DNA of 64,000 nt, from assembly GCF_030811555.1 (NCBI RefSeq), contig NZ_JAUSQZ010000001.1, positions 5,081,241 to 5,145,240 of the forward strand. Direction: 5' to 3'. The stretch is from Kineosporia succinea (GTDB lineage: Bacteria > Actinomycetota > Actinomycetes > Actinomycetales > Kineosporiaceae). Position 1 is the first letter of the stretch. Every line of letters begins with the position of its first letter. Below the pieces are notes generated by a model. It saw nothing but the letters and a program-made list of their open reading frames with translations, did not search any database and was not told where the DNA came from. Positions 32,938-41,181 of the stretch are shown here, one piece after another. Both the position numbers and the translations under genes were made by a program.

Positions 32938-33665
32938 TAGCTGAGGTTGCAGACGGTGTTGTCGGAGTTGCGGGTGAACTCCTCGCGCTGCCCCTCGGCC
33001 CAGATGCCGAACAGCACCAGGGCGACCACCACGACCGCGATGATCTCGAGCTTCAGCAGCAGGTCGGTGAACCGCTTGGCCGAGCTGAGGGCCCGCAGCG
33101 GACGGGTGGTCTCGTGCTGCTCGGCCGGCCGGTGCGGGTGGTGGGCCTCGCGCAGGGCGACGGGGGCGGGCACGAACTCCGGATCGGACTTGTCGTGGCG
33201 GGCGTGCAGCACGGCGGCCGTGGCCGCGGTCATGCCGGGCACGGTGTACTCGGGGTGGGAGCCGTCGGTGGGGGAGACGGCCTCGCGACCGTGGTGGATG
33301 CGGACGTCGGGCAGCACCTCCTCGCCCTGGTCGTGCAGCGGGACCCGGGCCCCGGGCACGCCCGGCGTGCCGTCCTCGTGGCGCCGGAACCGCTCGAGCA
33401 GCGCCTGGAGACGGTGTGCCTCGCGCTCGTCGGAGTGCCGGTGGCCGAGCAGCTCGGTGCGCATGAACAGCAGACCGAGCGCCGCGATCGGCCACATGCG
33501 CCGGTCTAGGGCGGCGACGACGATGGTCAGGGCCGCGACCCAGCCGGCGATCCGGACGTGGTACCCGTGCCGGGGCAGACGCCCGGCGCGGATCAGGACG
33601 TGGACGGTGAGCAGCCAGGCCACCGGTATCCAGCCGAACGCCTGGATGATGTCCGCGACCGACAT
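32928..33665 (-). CDS. Membrane protein of unknown function
   Basis: A 245-residue protein. Two or three membrane helices are at the N-terminus (IIQAFGWIPVAWLLTVHVLI, then AGWVAALTIVVAALD), followed by a hydrophilic His-rich middle of about 120 residues. Another helix lies near the C-terminus (LEIIAVVVVALVLFGIWAEG), followed by a short tail with two Cys. The start at 33665 is supported by GGAGG 5 nt upstream. No family recognised. The gene stands alone, convergent with the decarboxylase. Confidence 0.65.
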   Translation of the reverse strand: MSVADIIQAFGWIPVAWLLTVHVLIRAGRLPRHGYHVRIAGWVAALTIVVAALDRRMWPIAALGLLFMRTELLGHRHSDEREAHRLQALLERFRRHEDGTPGVPGARVPLHDQGEEVLPDVRIHHGREAVSPTDGSHPEYTVPGMTAATAAVLHARHDKSDPEFVPAPVALREAHHPHRPAEQHETTRPLRALSSAKRFTDLLLKLEIIAVVVVALVLFGIWAEGQREEFTRNSDNTVCNLSYSC

Positions 33666-34005
33666 GGGAGCCTCCGGAACGGGGCGGTTCGCCGGAGACC
33701 CCGATGCCACCGGCGGTAGCCGCTATGTCGGCACCCACCGCGCCCGCTTGAGCGCAGGTTCCGCTGCCCGGGTGACCCTTCTTGCGAACGGACGGGCCGG
33801 CCCCTCCCACCCGAAATCGCCGGTCTGTGAGTGCTTTCGGCGGGTTGTGCGCCCGGCGAGGTGGCAGATGACCCGGTGATCGGGGTTCGGGGCGAGCTCT
33901 CGATCGGCTGAGCGGCCCGCCCGCACCCGAGGGGAGCGATGAGTTCCGGGGCCCCGGGGCGTCCAAGAGCTCGTAGGTGACCAACCCGAGCCGGAAGGCA
34001 CGCAC
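33666..34005. other. 340-bp intergenic region
   Basis: Divergent gap between the membrane protein and the VOC/PhnB-like gene. It contains a 12-bp palindrome CCGGGGCCCCGG at 33946-33957. I see no gene. Promoters for both flanking genes are expected here but could not be assigned. Confidence 0.4.
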
Positions 34006-34482
34006 ATGCCCACCATCCAGCCCAGTCTGTGGTTCGACGGCAACGCCGAGGAGGCCGTGGCCTTCTGGTCGACGGTGTTCCCCAACTCCTCGACCGTGCG
34101 CACGTCGCGCTTCGGGCCGGACAGCCCGGGCCCGGAGGGCGGCGTGATGGCGATCGACTTCGTTCTCGACGGGCGCCCTTTCGTCGCCATCAACGGTGGT
34201 CCTCAGTTCCCGTTCACCGAGGCCGTCTCGTTCACCATCCCGTGCACCGACCAGGCCGAGGTCGACCACTACTGGTTCGCCCTCATCGCCGACGGCGGCC
34301 AGGAGTCCGAATGTGGCTGGCTGAAAGACCGTTTCGGGGTCTCTTGGCAGGTCGTGCCCGAGATCCTGAACGAGCTGATCGCCGATCCCGACCGAGACCG
34401 CAGCAGCCGGGCCGTCCAGGCCATGCTCCGGATGAAGCGCCTGGTGATCGCCGACCTGGTGAGCGCAGCCGAAGGCCGGTGA
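34006..34482 (+). CDS. VOC-superfamily PhnB-like protein
   Basis: A 158-residue protein of the PhnB/3-demethylubiquinone methyltransferase-like branch of the VOC fold. IQPSLWFDGNAEEAVAFW opens it, FPFTEAVSFTIPC lies in the middle, and CGWLKDRFGVSWQVVP is the typical closing motif. Despite the historical name, these proteins are not proven methyltransferases. The start ATG has GGAAGG 7 nt upstream. Confidence 0.85.
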   Translation: MPTIQPSLWFDGNAEEAVAFWSTVFPNSSTVRTSRFGPDSPGPEGGVMAIDFVLDGRPFVAINGGPQFPFTEAVSFTIPCTDQAEVDHYWFALIADGGQESECGWLKDRFGVSWQVVPEILNELIADPDRDRSSRAVQAMLRMKRLVIADLVSAAEGR

Positions 34483-34572
34483 GGCGGGGCCGTCGAAGGC
34501 CGGCGCGTCGGCGCGGCCGACAGCCCCGGCGCATCAGCGCGGCGAGGTCCCGGTCGCGGCCGGCAGCCCCGG

Positions 34573-35274
34573 TCAGCCCGGCCGACGCCCGGTGAGGCAG
34601 TAGACCCGGCCCTGCGGATCGCTCATCACGGTCCACTGCTCGTTCGCCGGCCCCACGTGCGCTCCCGCGGCGGCGTGGGCCGGCGCGAGCACCGACCGCC
34701 GCAGCGTCGCAAAGTCCGGATGCGACCGCACCGCCGGGGCGTCGTCGTCGAGCCGCTGAAGCAGCACCTTGAGCGGCAGCGACGAGGGCACGCGCAGCCG
34801 GGCGAACTCCGAGTTGCCCACGTGGTCGAGCGGCAGCCCGGTCACGTCCCGCCAGAACGCGCACTCCGCATCCCACAGCCGCGGCGGGATGTCGATGCAC
34901 ACCTGGTCGAGCCGCGCGTCCTCGAACGGGCCGGGCACCGTGCTCTCGCCCTCCTCCGGCACGAAGCAGAACGCCTGACCACCCGGGCTCGTGAGAGCCA
35001 CGTGCTCGTCGCCCCGCAGATCGACCACGGCCCCGAGCTCCGCCGCGCGGGAGGCCGCCGCGAACACGTCGTCGACGTGCAGGTCGAGGTGACACCGGGC
35101 CGGCCCGGAACCCAGGCGCTGCGCGCGGAGGTACGCGTCGCCCTCGGGAGGTACCAGCGTCACGAACTCGCCGCGGGGACCGGACAGCGAGGTGCCCGTG
35201 ACCCGGCGCCAGAAGTCCACCCCCTCGGCGAACCCGGCCGACGGGAAGTCGAGGAACAAGGTCGTCCAGCGCAC
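34573..35274 (-). CDS. VOC-family protein with two glyoxalase-like domains
   Basis: A 233-residue protein with two tandem glyoxalase-type modules: VRWTTLFLDFPSAGFAEGVD opens the first, LDQVCIDIPPRLWDAECAFW the second. The first ends in GGQAFCFVPEEG, the second in DPQGRVYCLTGR. The substrate is unknown. I chose the GTG at 35274, where the domain begins. The frame is open 61 codons further upstream but that stretch has no family similarity. Confidence 0.8.
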   Translation of the reverse strand: MRWTTLFLDFPSAGFAEGVDFWRRVTGTSLSGPRGEFVTLVPPEGDAYLRAQRLGSGPARCHLDLHVDDVFAAASRAAELGAVVDLRGDEHVALTSPGGQAFCFVPEEGESTVPGPFEDARLDQVCIDIPPRLWDAECAFWRDVTGLPLDHVGNSEFARLRVPSSLPLKVLLQRLDDDAPAVRSHPDFATLRRSVLAPAHAAAGAHVGPANEQWTVMSDPQGRVYCLTGRRPG

Positions 35275-35425
35275 ACGCCCGAGTTTAGGAGAACCCGTCC
35301 GGCCTAATACCCGGCTCCGAACCTGCCGACATGGTGCTGGTGAGTATGACGTGCGGCACAGCGAACCCGGTGGCACAAGAGGCCGGGTTAGTGTGCCCCT
35401 TCGTGACCCGTCGGAGAACCACCTC

Positions 35426-36997
35426 GTGAGCGCCGGCCCCCCGGCGGGGAGTGGCAAGGACGACGGCAGACCCGTGCGTCACGCCCACCACCAGCAGGCC
35501 CGCCGACGGCGGTGGATCCGCTTCACCCTGTACGGCCTGGTCGTGGTGCTGCTGCTCGGCACCGGCGGCGGCTTCCTGGTCTACCAGCACCTCAACGGCA
35601 ACATCTCCTCGTCCGCCCTGTTCAGCGGCACCACCGGCAGCGCCGGCGTGCGCAAGGCGGACGAGCAGGGCCGGTTCCCGATCAACGTGCTGGTGATCGG
35701 CACCGACTCGCGCTCGTCGAAGGAGAACTGCAAGCTCGGCGGCGCCTGCGACGAGGAGCACTCCAACGCCGACGTCGAGCTGCTCGTGCACGTCTCGGCC
35801 GACCGCAGCAACATCACCGCGATGAGCATCCCGCGCGACACCATGACCGACCTGCCGGGCTGCCAGGACACCACGACGGGCACCAGCGTCCAGGCGCGCT
35901 ACGGGCAGATCAACACCAGCCTGAACTACGGCCCGGGCTGCACCGTCGCCGCGATCCACGAGCTCACCGGCATCACGATCGACCACTTCGTGCTCGTCGA
36001 CTTCTCCGGCGTCATCGCCATGTCCGACGCCACCGGGGGCGTGGAGGTGTGCGTCGACAACAACGTCTACGACACCTACTCGCACCTGAAGCTCGCGAAG
36101 GGCAGGCACACCCTGAAGGGGGAGGCCGCGCTCCAGTTCGTGCGCACACGCCACGGTTTCGGTGACGGCAGCGATCTGGGACGCACGTACGGGCAGCACG
36201 CCTTTCTCTCGGCGGCCATCCGCTCGCTGAAGGACAAGGGCACGCTGCTGAACCCGACCAGGCTCTACGGTGTGGCCGACGCCGCCACCAAGGCGCTGAC
36301 CGTGGACGACGGGCTCGACAGCATCCCCAAGCTGATCGACCTGGCCACCGAGTTCAACAAGGTCGACACCGACCGCATCACCTTCACCACGATGCAGACC
36401 GAGCCCGACCCGAACAACTCCAACCGGGTCGTGCCCGCCACCACCGCCCAGAAACTGTTCGACACGATCGTCGACGACCGGTCACTGAGCAAGGACAAGA
36501 ACGCCACCAGCAGCGCCGGTCCCAGCCCGAGTGAGAGCTCCGGCAGCTACTTCTCGGTGCAGGTGCGCAACCGCAGCGGCGTGAACGGCCGGGCCAAGAA
36601 GATCACCCAGAGCCTGAGGACCGAGGGCTACATCGCGGCGACCGACACCGTCACCGGCGAGAACGAGGCGCGCACGGCGATCCTCTACCGTGACAAGCAC
36701 CAACTCGAGCAGGCCCAGCAGCTCGCCGACGACCTGAACGTGCCGACCTCCCTGCTGACCCGGGACGAGGACGTCAAGGTCGTCACCCTGGTGGTCGGGC
36801 AGGACTGGACCACCGGCGCCACCTACCCGAAGATCACCAACGAGCAGCGTGAGGAAGCCCTCACCGACTCGCACGCCTCCACCGCCAAGGAGTCGGGCTG
36901 CGTGCCCGTCAGTACCCAGAACACCGTGACCTACAACGGGGTCTCGATGTCCCCGGTACAGGCCTACGCTCTGGCCACGAACGTGAAGGACTCCTAG
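35426..36997 (+). CDS. LytR-CpsA-Psr (LCP) family protein with LytR_C domain
   Basis: A 523-residue membrane protein: a cytoplasmic head of 30 residues (Arg-rich), one membrane helix at about 33-53, an LCP catalytic domain at about 85-310, and a LytR_C domain at about 375-455 (YFSVQVRNRSGVNGRAKK). The LCP signatures are NVLVIGTDSR, SIPRDTM, and a later FVRTRHGFGDGSDLGR with the conserved Arg residues. LCP enzymes transfer lipid-linked glycans such as arabinogalactan or teichoic acids to peptidoglycan. The GTG at 35426 has GGAG upstream; other GTGs lie in frame before it. Confidence 0.88.
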   Translation: MSAGPPAGSGKDDGRPVRHAHHQQARRRRWIRFTLYGLVVVLLLGTGGGFLVYQHLNGNISSSALFSGTTGSAGVRKADEQGRFPINVLVIGTDSRSSKENCKLGGACDEEHSNADVELLVHVSADRSNITAMSIPRDTMTDLPGCQDTTTGTSVQARYGQINTSLNYGPGCTVAAIHELTGITIDHFVLVDFSGVIAMSDATGGVEVCVDNNVYDTYSHLKLAKGRHTLKGEAALQFVRTRHGFGDGSDLGRTYGQHAFLSAAIRSLKDKGTLLNPTRLYGVADAATKALTVDDGLDSIPKLIDLATEFNKVDTDRITFTTMQTEPDPNNSNRVVPATTAQKLFDTIVDDRSLSKDKNATSSAGPSPSESSGSYFSVQVRNRSGVNGRAKKITQSLRTEGYIAATDTVTGENEARTAILYRDKHQLEQAQQLADDLNVPTSLLTRDEDVKVVTLVVGQDWTTGATYPKITNEQREEALTDSHASTAKESGCVPVSTQNTVTYNGVSMSPVQAYALATNVKDS

Positions 36998-36999
36998 GC

Positions 37000-37061
37000 C
37001 CTGTTCTGTACGTCCATGCCTACTGCGGGGCACCCGGGACGGCAGTGACGTACAGAACAGG
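37000..37061. terminator. Long inverted repeat after the LCP gene
   Basis: CCTGTTCTGTACGTC (37000-37014) and GACGTACAGAACAGG (37047-37061) are perfect 15-bp arms. The 32-nt interior contains a second stem ACTGC/GCAGT. It starts 3 bp after the stop codon, where a terminator is expected. The low GC of the arms and their perfection also fit a dispersed palindromic element. Confidence 0.6.
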
Positions 37062-37205
37062 TCCCCGGCCCTTCGTCCCCTTTCCCTCGCCGTTCGTCCC
37101 CTGAGTGCGCACCCGTGCTCGCGCCGGGTGGCGTTTTGCGCGCAGGAGGGACTGAATAGAGGGGAGACACGGCGTTCCGGATGTTCCGGGGATGAGAGGC
37201 GGACG

Positions 37206-37811
37206 ATGAGGTCTCCTGTTCGGGTCTGGTTCCGGCGTTGCGCGGCGGCCGCCCGGCCCGGTTTCGGCCGGGCCCACAACCCGTTACGCCGCCGCAGCGA
37301 CCGGTTGCAGGCGTTCTGCGCGCTCGGTGCGGTGCTGCTCGTGCTGGCGGTGCTGCCCGTCGCCCTGGTCGGCAGCCTGAGAACCTGGCAGCACTACTCC
37401 CAGGTGTCCGCCCAGGAGCGGTCGGAACGTCACCTGGTGCCCGCCACGGTGGTCGAGGCCGACCCCGAGACCCAGCTGGCCCGAAGCCATCTCGCCACGC
37501 TGTCGTGGGTCTACCCCGACCGCGTGGAGCACACCGGGCACATCACCGTCACCTCCGCCACGGTGGCCGGCGACAGCGTGCCGGTGTGGGTCGACGACCG
37601 GGGCGCCATGACCCCGGCCCCCACCAGCACGCTCAACGTCTGGCTCGACACCCTCGGGTTCGGCCTCGGCCTGACCGGGGCCGCCGTGCTGGTGGGGGTG
37701 TTCTGGTACCGCGGGTCGCGGTTCTGGCTCGACCGGCGCCGCACGAAGGCCCTGGACAGCGAGTGGCGTGAGCTGAACGGCAGCCGGTCAGAGGGTTTTC
37801 ACCGCGGCTGA
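37206..37811 (+). CDS. Rv1733c-family membrane protein
   Basis: A 201-residue protein with two membrane helices (about residues 36-58 and 147-168) and an extracellular segment between them. NPLRRRSDRLQAF after a basic N-terminus is the signature of the mycobacterial Rv1733c family, whose function is unknown. The ATG at 37206 follows a GAGAGGCGG stretch. Its 3' end overlaps the convergent LysR gene by 24 bp. Confidence 0.75.
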   Translation: MRSPVRVWFRRCAAAARPGFGRAHNPLRRRSDRLQAFCALGAVLLVLAVLPVALVGSLRTWQHYSQVSAQERSERHLVPATVVEADPETQLARSHLATLSWVYPDRVEHTGHITVTSATVAGDSVPVWVDDRGAMTPAPTSTLNVWLDTLGFGLGLTGAAVLVGVFWYRGSRFWLDRRRTKALDSEWRELNGSRSEGFHRG

Positions 37812-38747
37812 CGTCGCGTCGTGCCGGGCCGAGGCCACCTCGCGCAGCTTGTCCAGCACCACCGAGGTCGGTGCGTCGGCCGACCGGCCCGCCCGGGTGA
37901 TCGCGTAGACCAGCCGGGCGGGTGAAGGGCCCGCCACCGGGATCGTGCGCACGTTCGGGAACCGCAGCGGCTGGGCCAGCCGGGGCAGCAGGCCCACCCC
38001 GGCCCCGGCCGCCACCAGGGCCGCGAGCGCGTCGTACTCCATCGTCCAGTGCCGCACGTCGGGCCGGAAACCGGCGGTCGCGCAGGCATTGTCGGCGATC
38101 GCCGAGCAGGCGTCGTTCGGGTTCGAGGAGATCCACTCGTCGTGCGCGAGCAGCGCCAGGTCGATCTCGGCGCAGCCGGCCTGCGGGTGGTCGTCGGGCA
38201 GCACCACGTCGAGGATGTCGCTGATCAGGTCGAACCGGGCGTAGCGGGGGTCGTCGTGCCGCGGCCCGCCGGGATGGTCGACCGTGATCGCGATGTCGAC
38301 CTCACCGGCGTCCAGCGCCCGGATCGCCCCGCGGATGTCCATGTCCCGCGCGTGGATCTGCAGACCGGGCCGCTCGGTGCGCAGCTGGCTCATGGCCGGG
38401 CCGAGCACCGCCGCCACCGCGCTCGGCAGCGTGGCCACGCGCACCTCGCCGACCAGTCCGTCGTCGAACGCGGCGAGGTCGGCCCGGGCTCGCTCGAGCT
38501 GGGCCTCGATCGCGATCGCGTGCCCCAGCAGCACCCGCGCGTGACCGGTCAGCCGCACGCCGCGTCCCTGCTTCTCGAGCAGCGGCACGTCGAGCTCGCG
38601 GGCCAGCCCGGCCAGCTGCTGGCTCACCGCGGAGGGCGTCAGGTGCAGGGCGGCCGCCGCCGCGGCGACCGTGCCGCGCTGCTCGACCTCCCGCAGCAGC
38701 CGCAGCTTGCGCAGATCGATTGTGAAGTCCGGGCTGTCGATTGACAT
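37788..38747 (-). CDS. LysR-family transcriptional regulator
   Basis: A 319-residue LysR protein: HTH at residues 12-70 (LRLLREVEQRGTVAAAAAAL, LTPSAVSQQLAGLAREL) and an effector domain from about 98. It is divergent from an EamA exporter, with about 50 bp between the starts. It is similar in layout to the LysR/EamA pair at 18770-20729. Confidence 0.88.
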   Translation of the reverse strand: MSIDSPDFTIDLRKLRLLREVEQRGTVAAAAAALHLTPSAVSQQLAGLARELDVPLLEKQGRGVRLTGHARVLLGHAIAIEAQLERARADLAAFDDGLVGEVRVATLPSAVAAVLGPAMSQLRTERPGLQIHARDMDIRGAIRALDAGEVDIAITVDHPGGPRHDDPRYARFDLISDILDVVLPDDHPQAGCAEIDLALLAHDEWISSNPNDACSAIADNACATAGFRPDVRHWTMEYDALAALVAAGAGVGLLPRLAQPLRFPNVRTIPVAGPSPARLVYAITRAGRSADAPTSVVLDKLREVASARHDATSAAVKTL

Positions 38748-38798
38748 GAAGAAAATCTAGATGGACTTAACGTTCAGCACCAGAGCATGCTGAGAGTC

Positions 38799-39716
38799 AT
38801 GAATCGGCGAGCCGTCGTCCTGTTCCTCAGCCTGGGCCTGGCCTGGGGCATCCCGTACATGTTCATCAAGGTCGCGGGCGCCGAACTGGCCCCCTCGGTG
38901 CTGGTCCTGGCCCGCACCGGCCTGGCCGCCCTGATCCTGCTGCCGCTCACTCTCGCGAGCCGCCGTCACCGCTCGAGTCTCCCCGACGTCCTCAGGCACT
39001 GGAAGCCCCTGCTCGCCTACACGGTGGTCGAGGTGGCCCTGCCCTGGGTCGCCCTCAACCACGCCGAGCAGACCCTGACCAGCTCGACCGCCGCGATCCT
39101 GATCTCGGCCGTGCCCGTGGTCGGCGTGGTGATCGCGCTGCTCACCGGCAGCACCGAGCGCTTCGGCACCCGTGGTGCACTCGGCCTGCTGCTCGGAACG
39201 GTGGGGGTGGCCACCCTCGTCGGCCTCGACGTGAACGTCTCCGACCTCGGCGCGGTCGCCGAGATGGGCGTCGTGGTGGCCGGTTACGCGCTCGGCCCGG
39301 TGATCCTCTCGCGCTGGCTCGGTGACCTGCCCGGCCTGCCGGTGGTGGCCGTCAGCATCACCGCGGCCGCCCTGGTCTACGTGCCGGTGGTGCTGCTCGG
39401 CCCCGGCGTGCCCGCGACGCTGCCCTCGGCCGACGTGCTCGTGGCCGTCGTCGTTCTCGCCGCGATCTGCACCGCCACCGCCTTCCTGCTGCTCTTCGCC
39501 CTGATCGGCGAGCTCGGCCCGGTGCGCGCCACCACCATCGTCTACCTGAACCCGGTGGTCGCCGTGGCGGCCGGTGCGCTCTTCCTCGACGAGCGCGTCA
39601 CGGTCTTCACCCTGCTCGGGTTCGTGCTCGTGCTCACCGGGTCGTACCTGGTCAACGGCACCCCGCGCAAGGCCGTGGTCCCGGTCGGGGCGAGAGAACT
39701 GCAGCCCGCCCGATAA
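38799..39716 (+). CDS. EamA/DMT-family exporter
   Basis: A 305-residue protein with about ten membrane helices; the first EamA repeat begins AVVLFLSLGLAWGIPYMFIK and the second near SDLGAVAEMGVVVAGYALGP. The substrate is unknown. The ATG at 38799 is preferred; 38787 is a possible start 4 codons upstream. The divergent LysR gene probably regulates it. Thioredoxin follows after 9 bp. Confidence 0.82.
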   Translation: MNRRAVVLFLSLGLAWGIPYMFIKVAGAELAPSVLVLARTGLAALILLPLTLASRRHRSSLPDVLRHWKPLLAYTVVEVALPWVALNHAEQTLTSSTAAILISAVPVVGVVIALLTGSTERFGTRGALGLLLGTVGVATLVGLDVNVSDLGAVAEMGVVVAGYALGPVILSRWLGDLPGLPVVAVSITAAALVYVPVVLLGPGVPATLPSADVLVAVVVLAAICTATAFLLLFALIGELGPVRATTIVYLNPVVAVAAGALFLDERVTVFTLLGFVLVLTGSYLVNGTPRKAVVPVGARELQPAR

Positions 39717-39725
39717 CCTGGGCGG

Positions 39726-40049
39726 ATGCCCCTGACCACCGTCTCCGAGGCCTCCTTCGCCGCCGACGTCCTGGCGAGCCCCCGGCCGGTGCTCGTCGAC
39801 TTCTCCGCACCGTGGTGCCCGCCCTGCCAGACGATCGCCCCGGTGCTCGAGCAGATCGCCGCCGACGAGACGCGGCGCCTGCGGGTGGTCACGGTCGACG
39901 TCGACGAGAACCCGGTGGTCGCCGACCTCTACCAGGTCTCCCGGATGCCCACCCTGGTGCTCTTCCGGGGTGGGCAGGAGGTCGCCCGCGTCCAGGGCGT
40001 CAGACCCCGCGAGCTCATACTGGAGGAGCTCGCGCCGCACCTGGGCTGA
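39726..40049 (+). CDS. Thioredoxin
   Basis: A 107-residue thioredoxin-fold protein with WCPPC at Cys31/Cys34, PVLVDFSAPW before it and SRMPTLVLF (cis-proline) after it. The classical thioredoxin motif is WCGPC, so the CPPC variant may shift the redox potential. Soluble, no signal peptide. Closely follows the EamA gene and precedes the SARP-FHA regulator by 13 bp, so all three could be co-transcribed. Confidence 0.9.
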   Translation: MPLTTVSEASFAADVLASPRPVLVDFSAPWCPPCQTIAPVLEQIAADETRRLRVVTVDVDENPVVADLYQVSRMPTLVLFRGGQEVARVQGVRPRELILEELAPHLG

Positions 40050-40062
40050 GGGGAGGACCGTC

Positions 40063-41181
40063 ATGGAAGACCGCGTCCACATCGGCCTGCTCGGCCCGCT
40101 GCAGCTGCACGTCGACGGCCGTCCCGTCTCGGTGCAGGGCAAGCGCCGCAAGGCCATCCTCGCTCTCCTGGCCGCCGGGGCCGGCCGCACCGTCACCGTC
40201 GGCGCCCTGCTCGACGAGGCGTTCTACGACGTCGACGACCCGGCCCCGAACACGCTGCACGTGCACGTCTCCCAGCTGCGCTCGCTGCTCGCGCCCTACG
40301 GCGCGGCCCTCGAACGGCAGGGCGGCGGCTACCGCCTCGACGACGCGGTCGTCTCCACCGACGCCTCCGGTCTCGACCGGGCGCTGCAGTCGGTGCGCCG
40401 GCGGCCGACCCCCGAGAGTCTTCGGCAGTTGCGGTCCGCGGTAGACGCCTGGCGCGGCGACTTCTGCGCGGACGTGCCGGTCCCGGCCCTCGAGGGCCGC
40501 CGGGCCTTCCACTCCGACCTGCGCCTGAGTGCCTGCGAGGTGCTGTTCGACGCCGAGCTCGCCGGCGGCGGCTCGCCCGAGCTGCCCGAGCGCATCGAGC
40601 ACCTGCTCGCCGGGGCGCCGCTGCGCGAGAGGCTCTGGGGTCAGCTGATGCTCGCGCTGAACGTGGCCGGGCGGCAGAGCGAGGCCCTGGCCGCCTACCG
40701 TCGCGCGCGCACCGTGCTGGCCGACGAGGGCGGGCTCGATCCGGGCCCGGCGCTGCGCGAGCTGGAGGCGATGATCCTGCGCCAGGCCGACTCGGTCGAC
40801 AGCATCGCGCCGGTGCTCCCGGCCAGCACCGCGCCCACCCTGGTCTGGCTCGACGCCTCGGGCACGCTGCAGGCCCGGCCCCTGCTCGAGGCCACCCCGC
40901 TGGTGATCGGCCGCTCCGCCGACTGCGGCATCCGCCTCGACTGGGATCCGCTGGTCTCCCGCCGCCACGCCACGATCGCCCGCACACCCGAGGGTTTCGC
41001 GGTGAACGACCTGGGCTCGACCAACGGCGTGGTGGTCGACGGTGTCGAGGTGCACGACCGGGCGCTGCTGAAACTCGGGGGCACGCTGCAGATCGGCGAC
41101 ACCGTGCTGTTCCTGCGGGCGCCCTCGCGGCGCACCGGTTCGCCGCAGCACACGGTCACCGCCAGACGGAGTGAGCTCTAA
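40063..41181 (+). CDS. SARP-family transcriptional regulator with C-terminal FHA domain (EmbR-like)
   Basis: A 372-residue protein with the architecture of Mycobacterium EmbR. An OmpR-type winged helix occupies residues 1-95 (HIGLLGPLQLHVDGR onward). A bacterial transcriptional activation domain lies at about 100-245 (ALNVAGRQSEALAAYRRAR). An FHA domain lies at about 270-355 with the phosphothreonine-binding motifs LVIGRSADC, SRRHA and LGSTNGVVV. EmbR binds phosphorylated residues of PknH through its FHA domain. A Ser/Thr kinase gene converges on this one (4-bp overlap of stops), which suggests the same partnership. The start has GGGGAGG upstream. Confidence 0.88.
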   Translation: MEDRVHIGLLGPLQLHVDGRPVSVQGKRRKAILALLAAGAGRTVTVGALLDEAFYDVDDPAPNTLHVHVSQLRSLLAPYGAALERQGGGYRLDDAVVSTDASGLDRALQSVRRRPTPESLRQLRSAVDAWRGDFCADVPVPALEGRRAFHSDLRLSACEVLFDAELAGGGSPELPERIEHLLAGAPLRERLWGQLMLALNVAGRQSEALAAYRRARTVLADEGGLDPGPALRELEAMILRQADSVDSIAPVLPASTAPTLVWLDASGTLQARPLLEATPLVIGRSADCGIRLDWDPLVSRRHATIARTPEGFAVNDLGSTNGVVVDGVEVHDRALLKLGGTLQIGDTVLFLRAPSRRTGSPQHTVTARRSEL

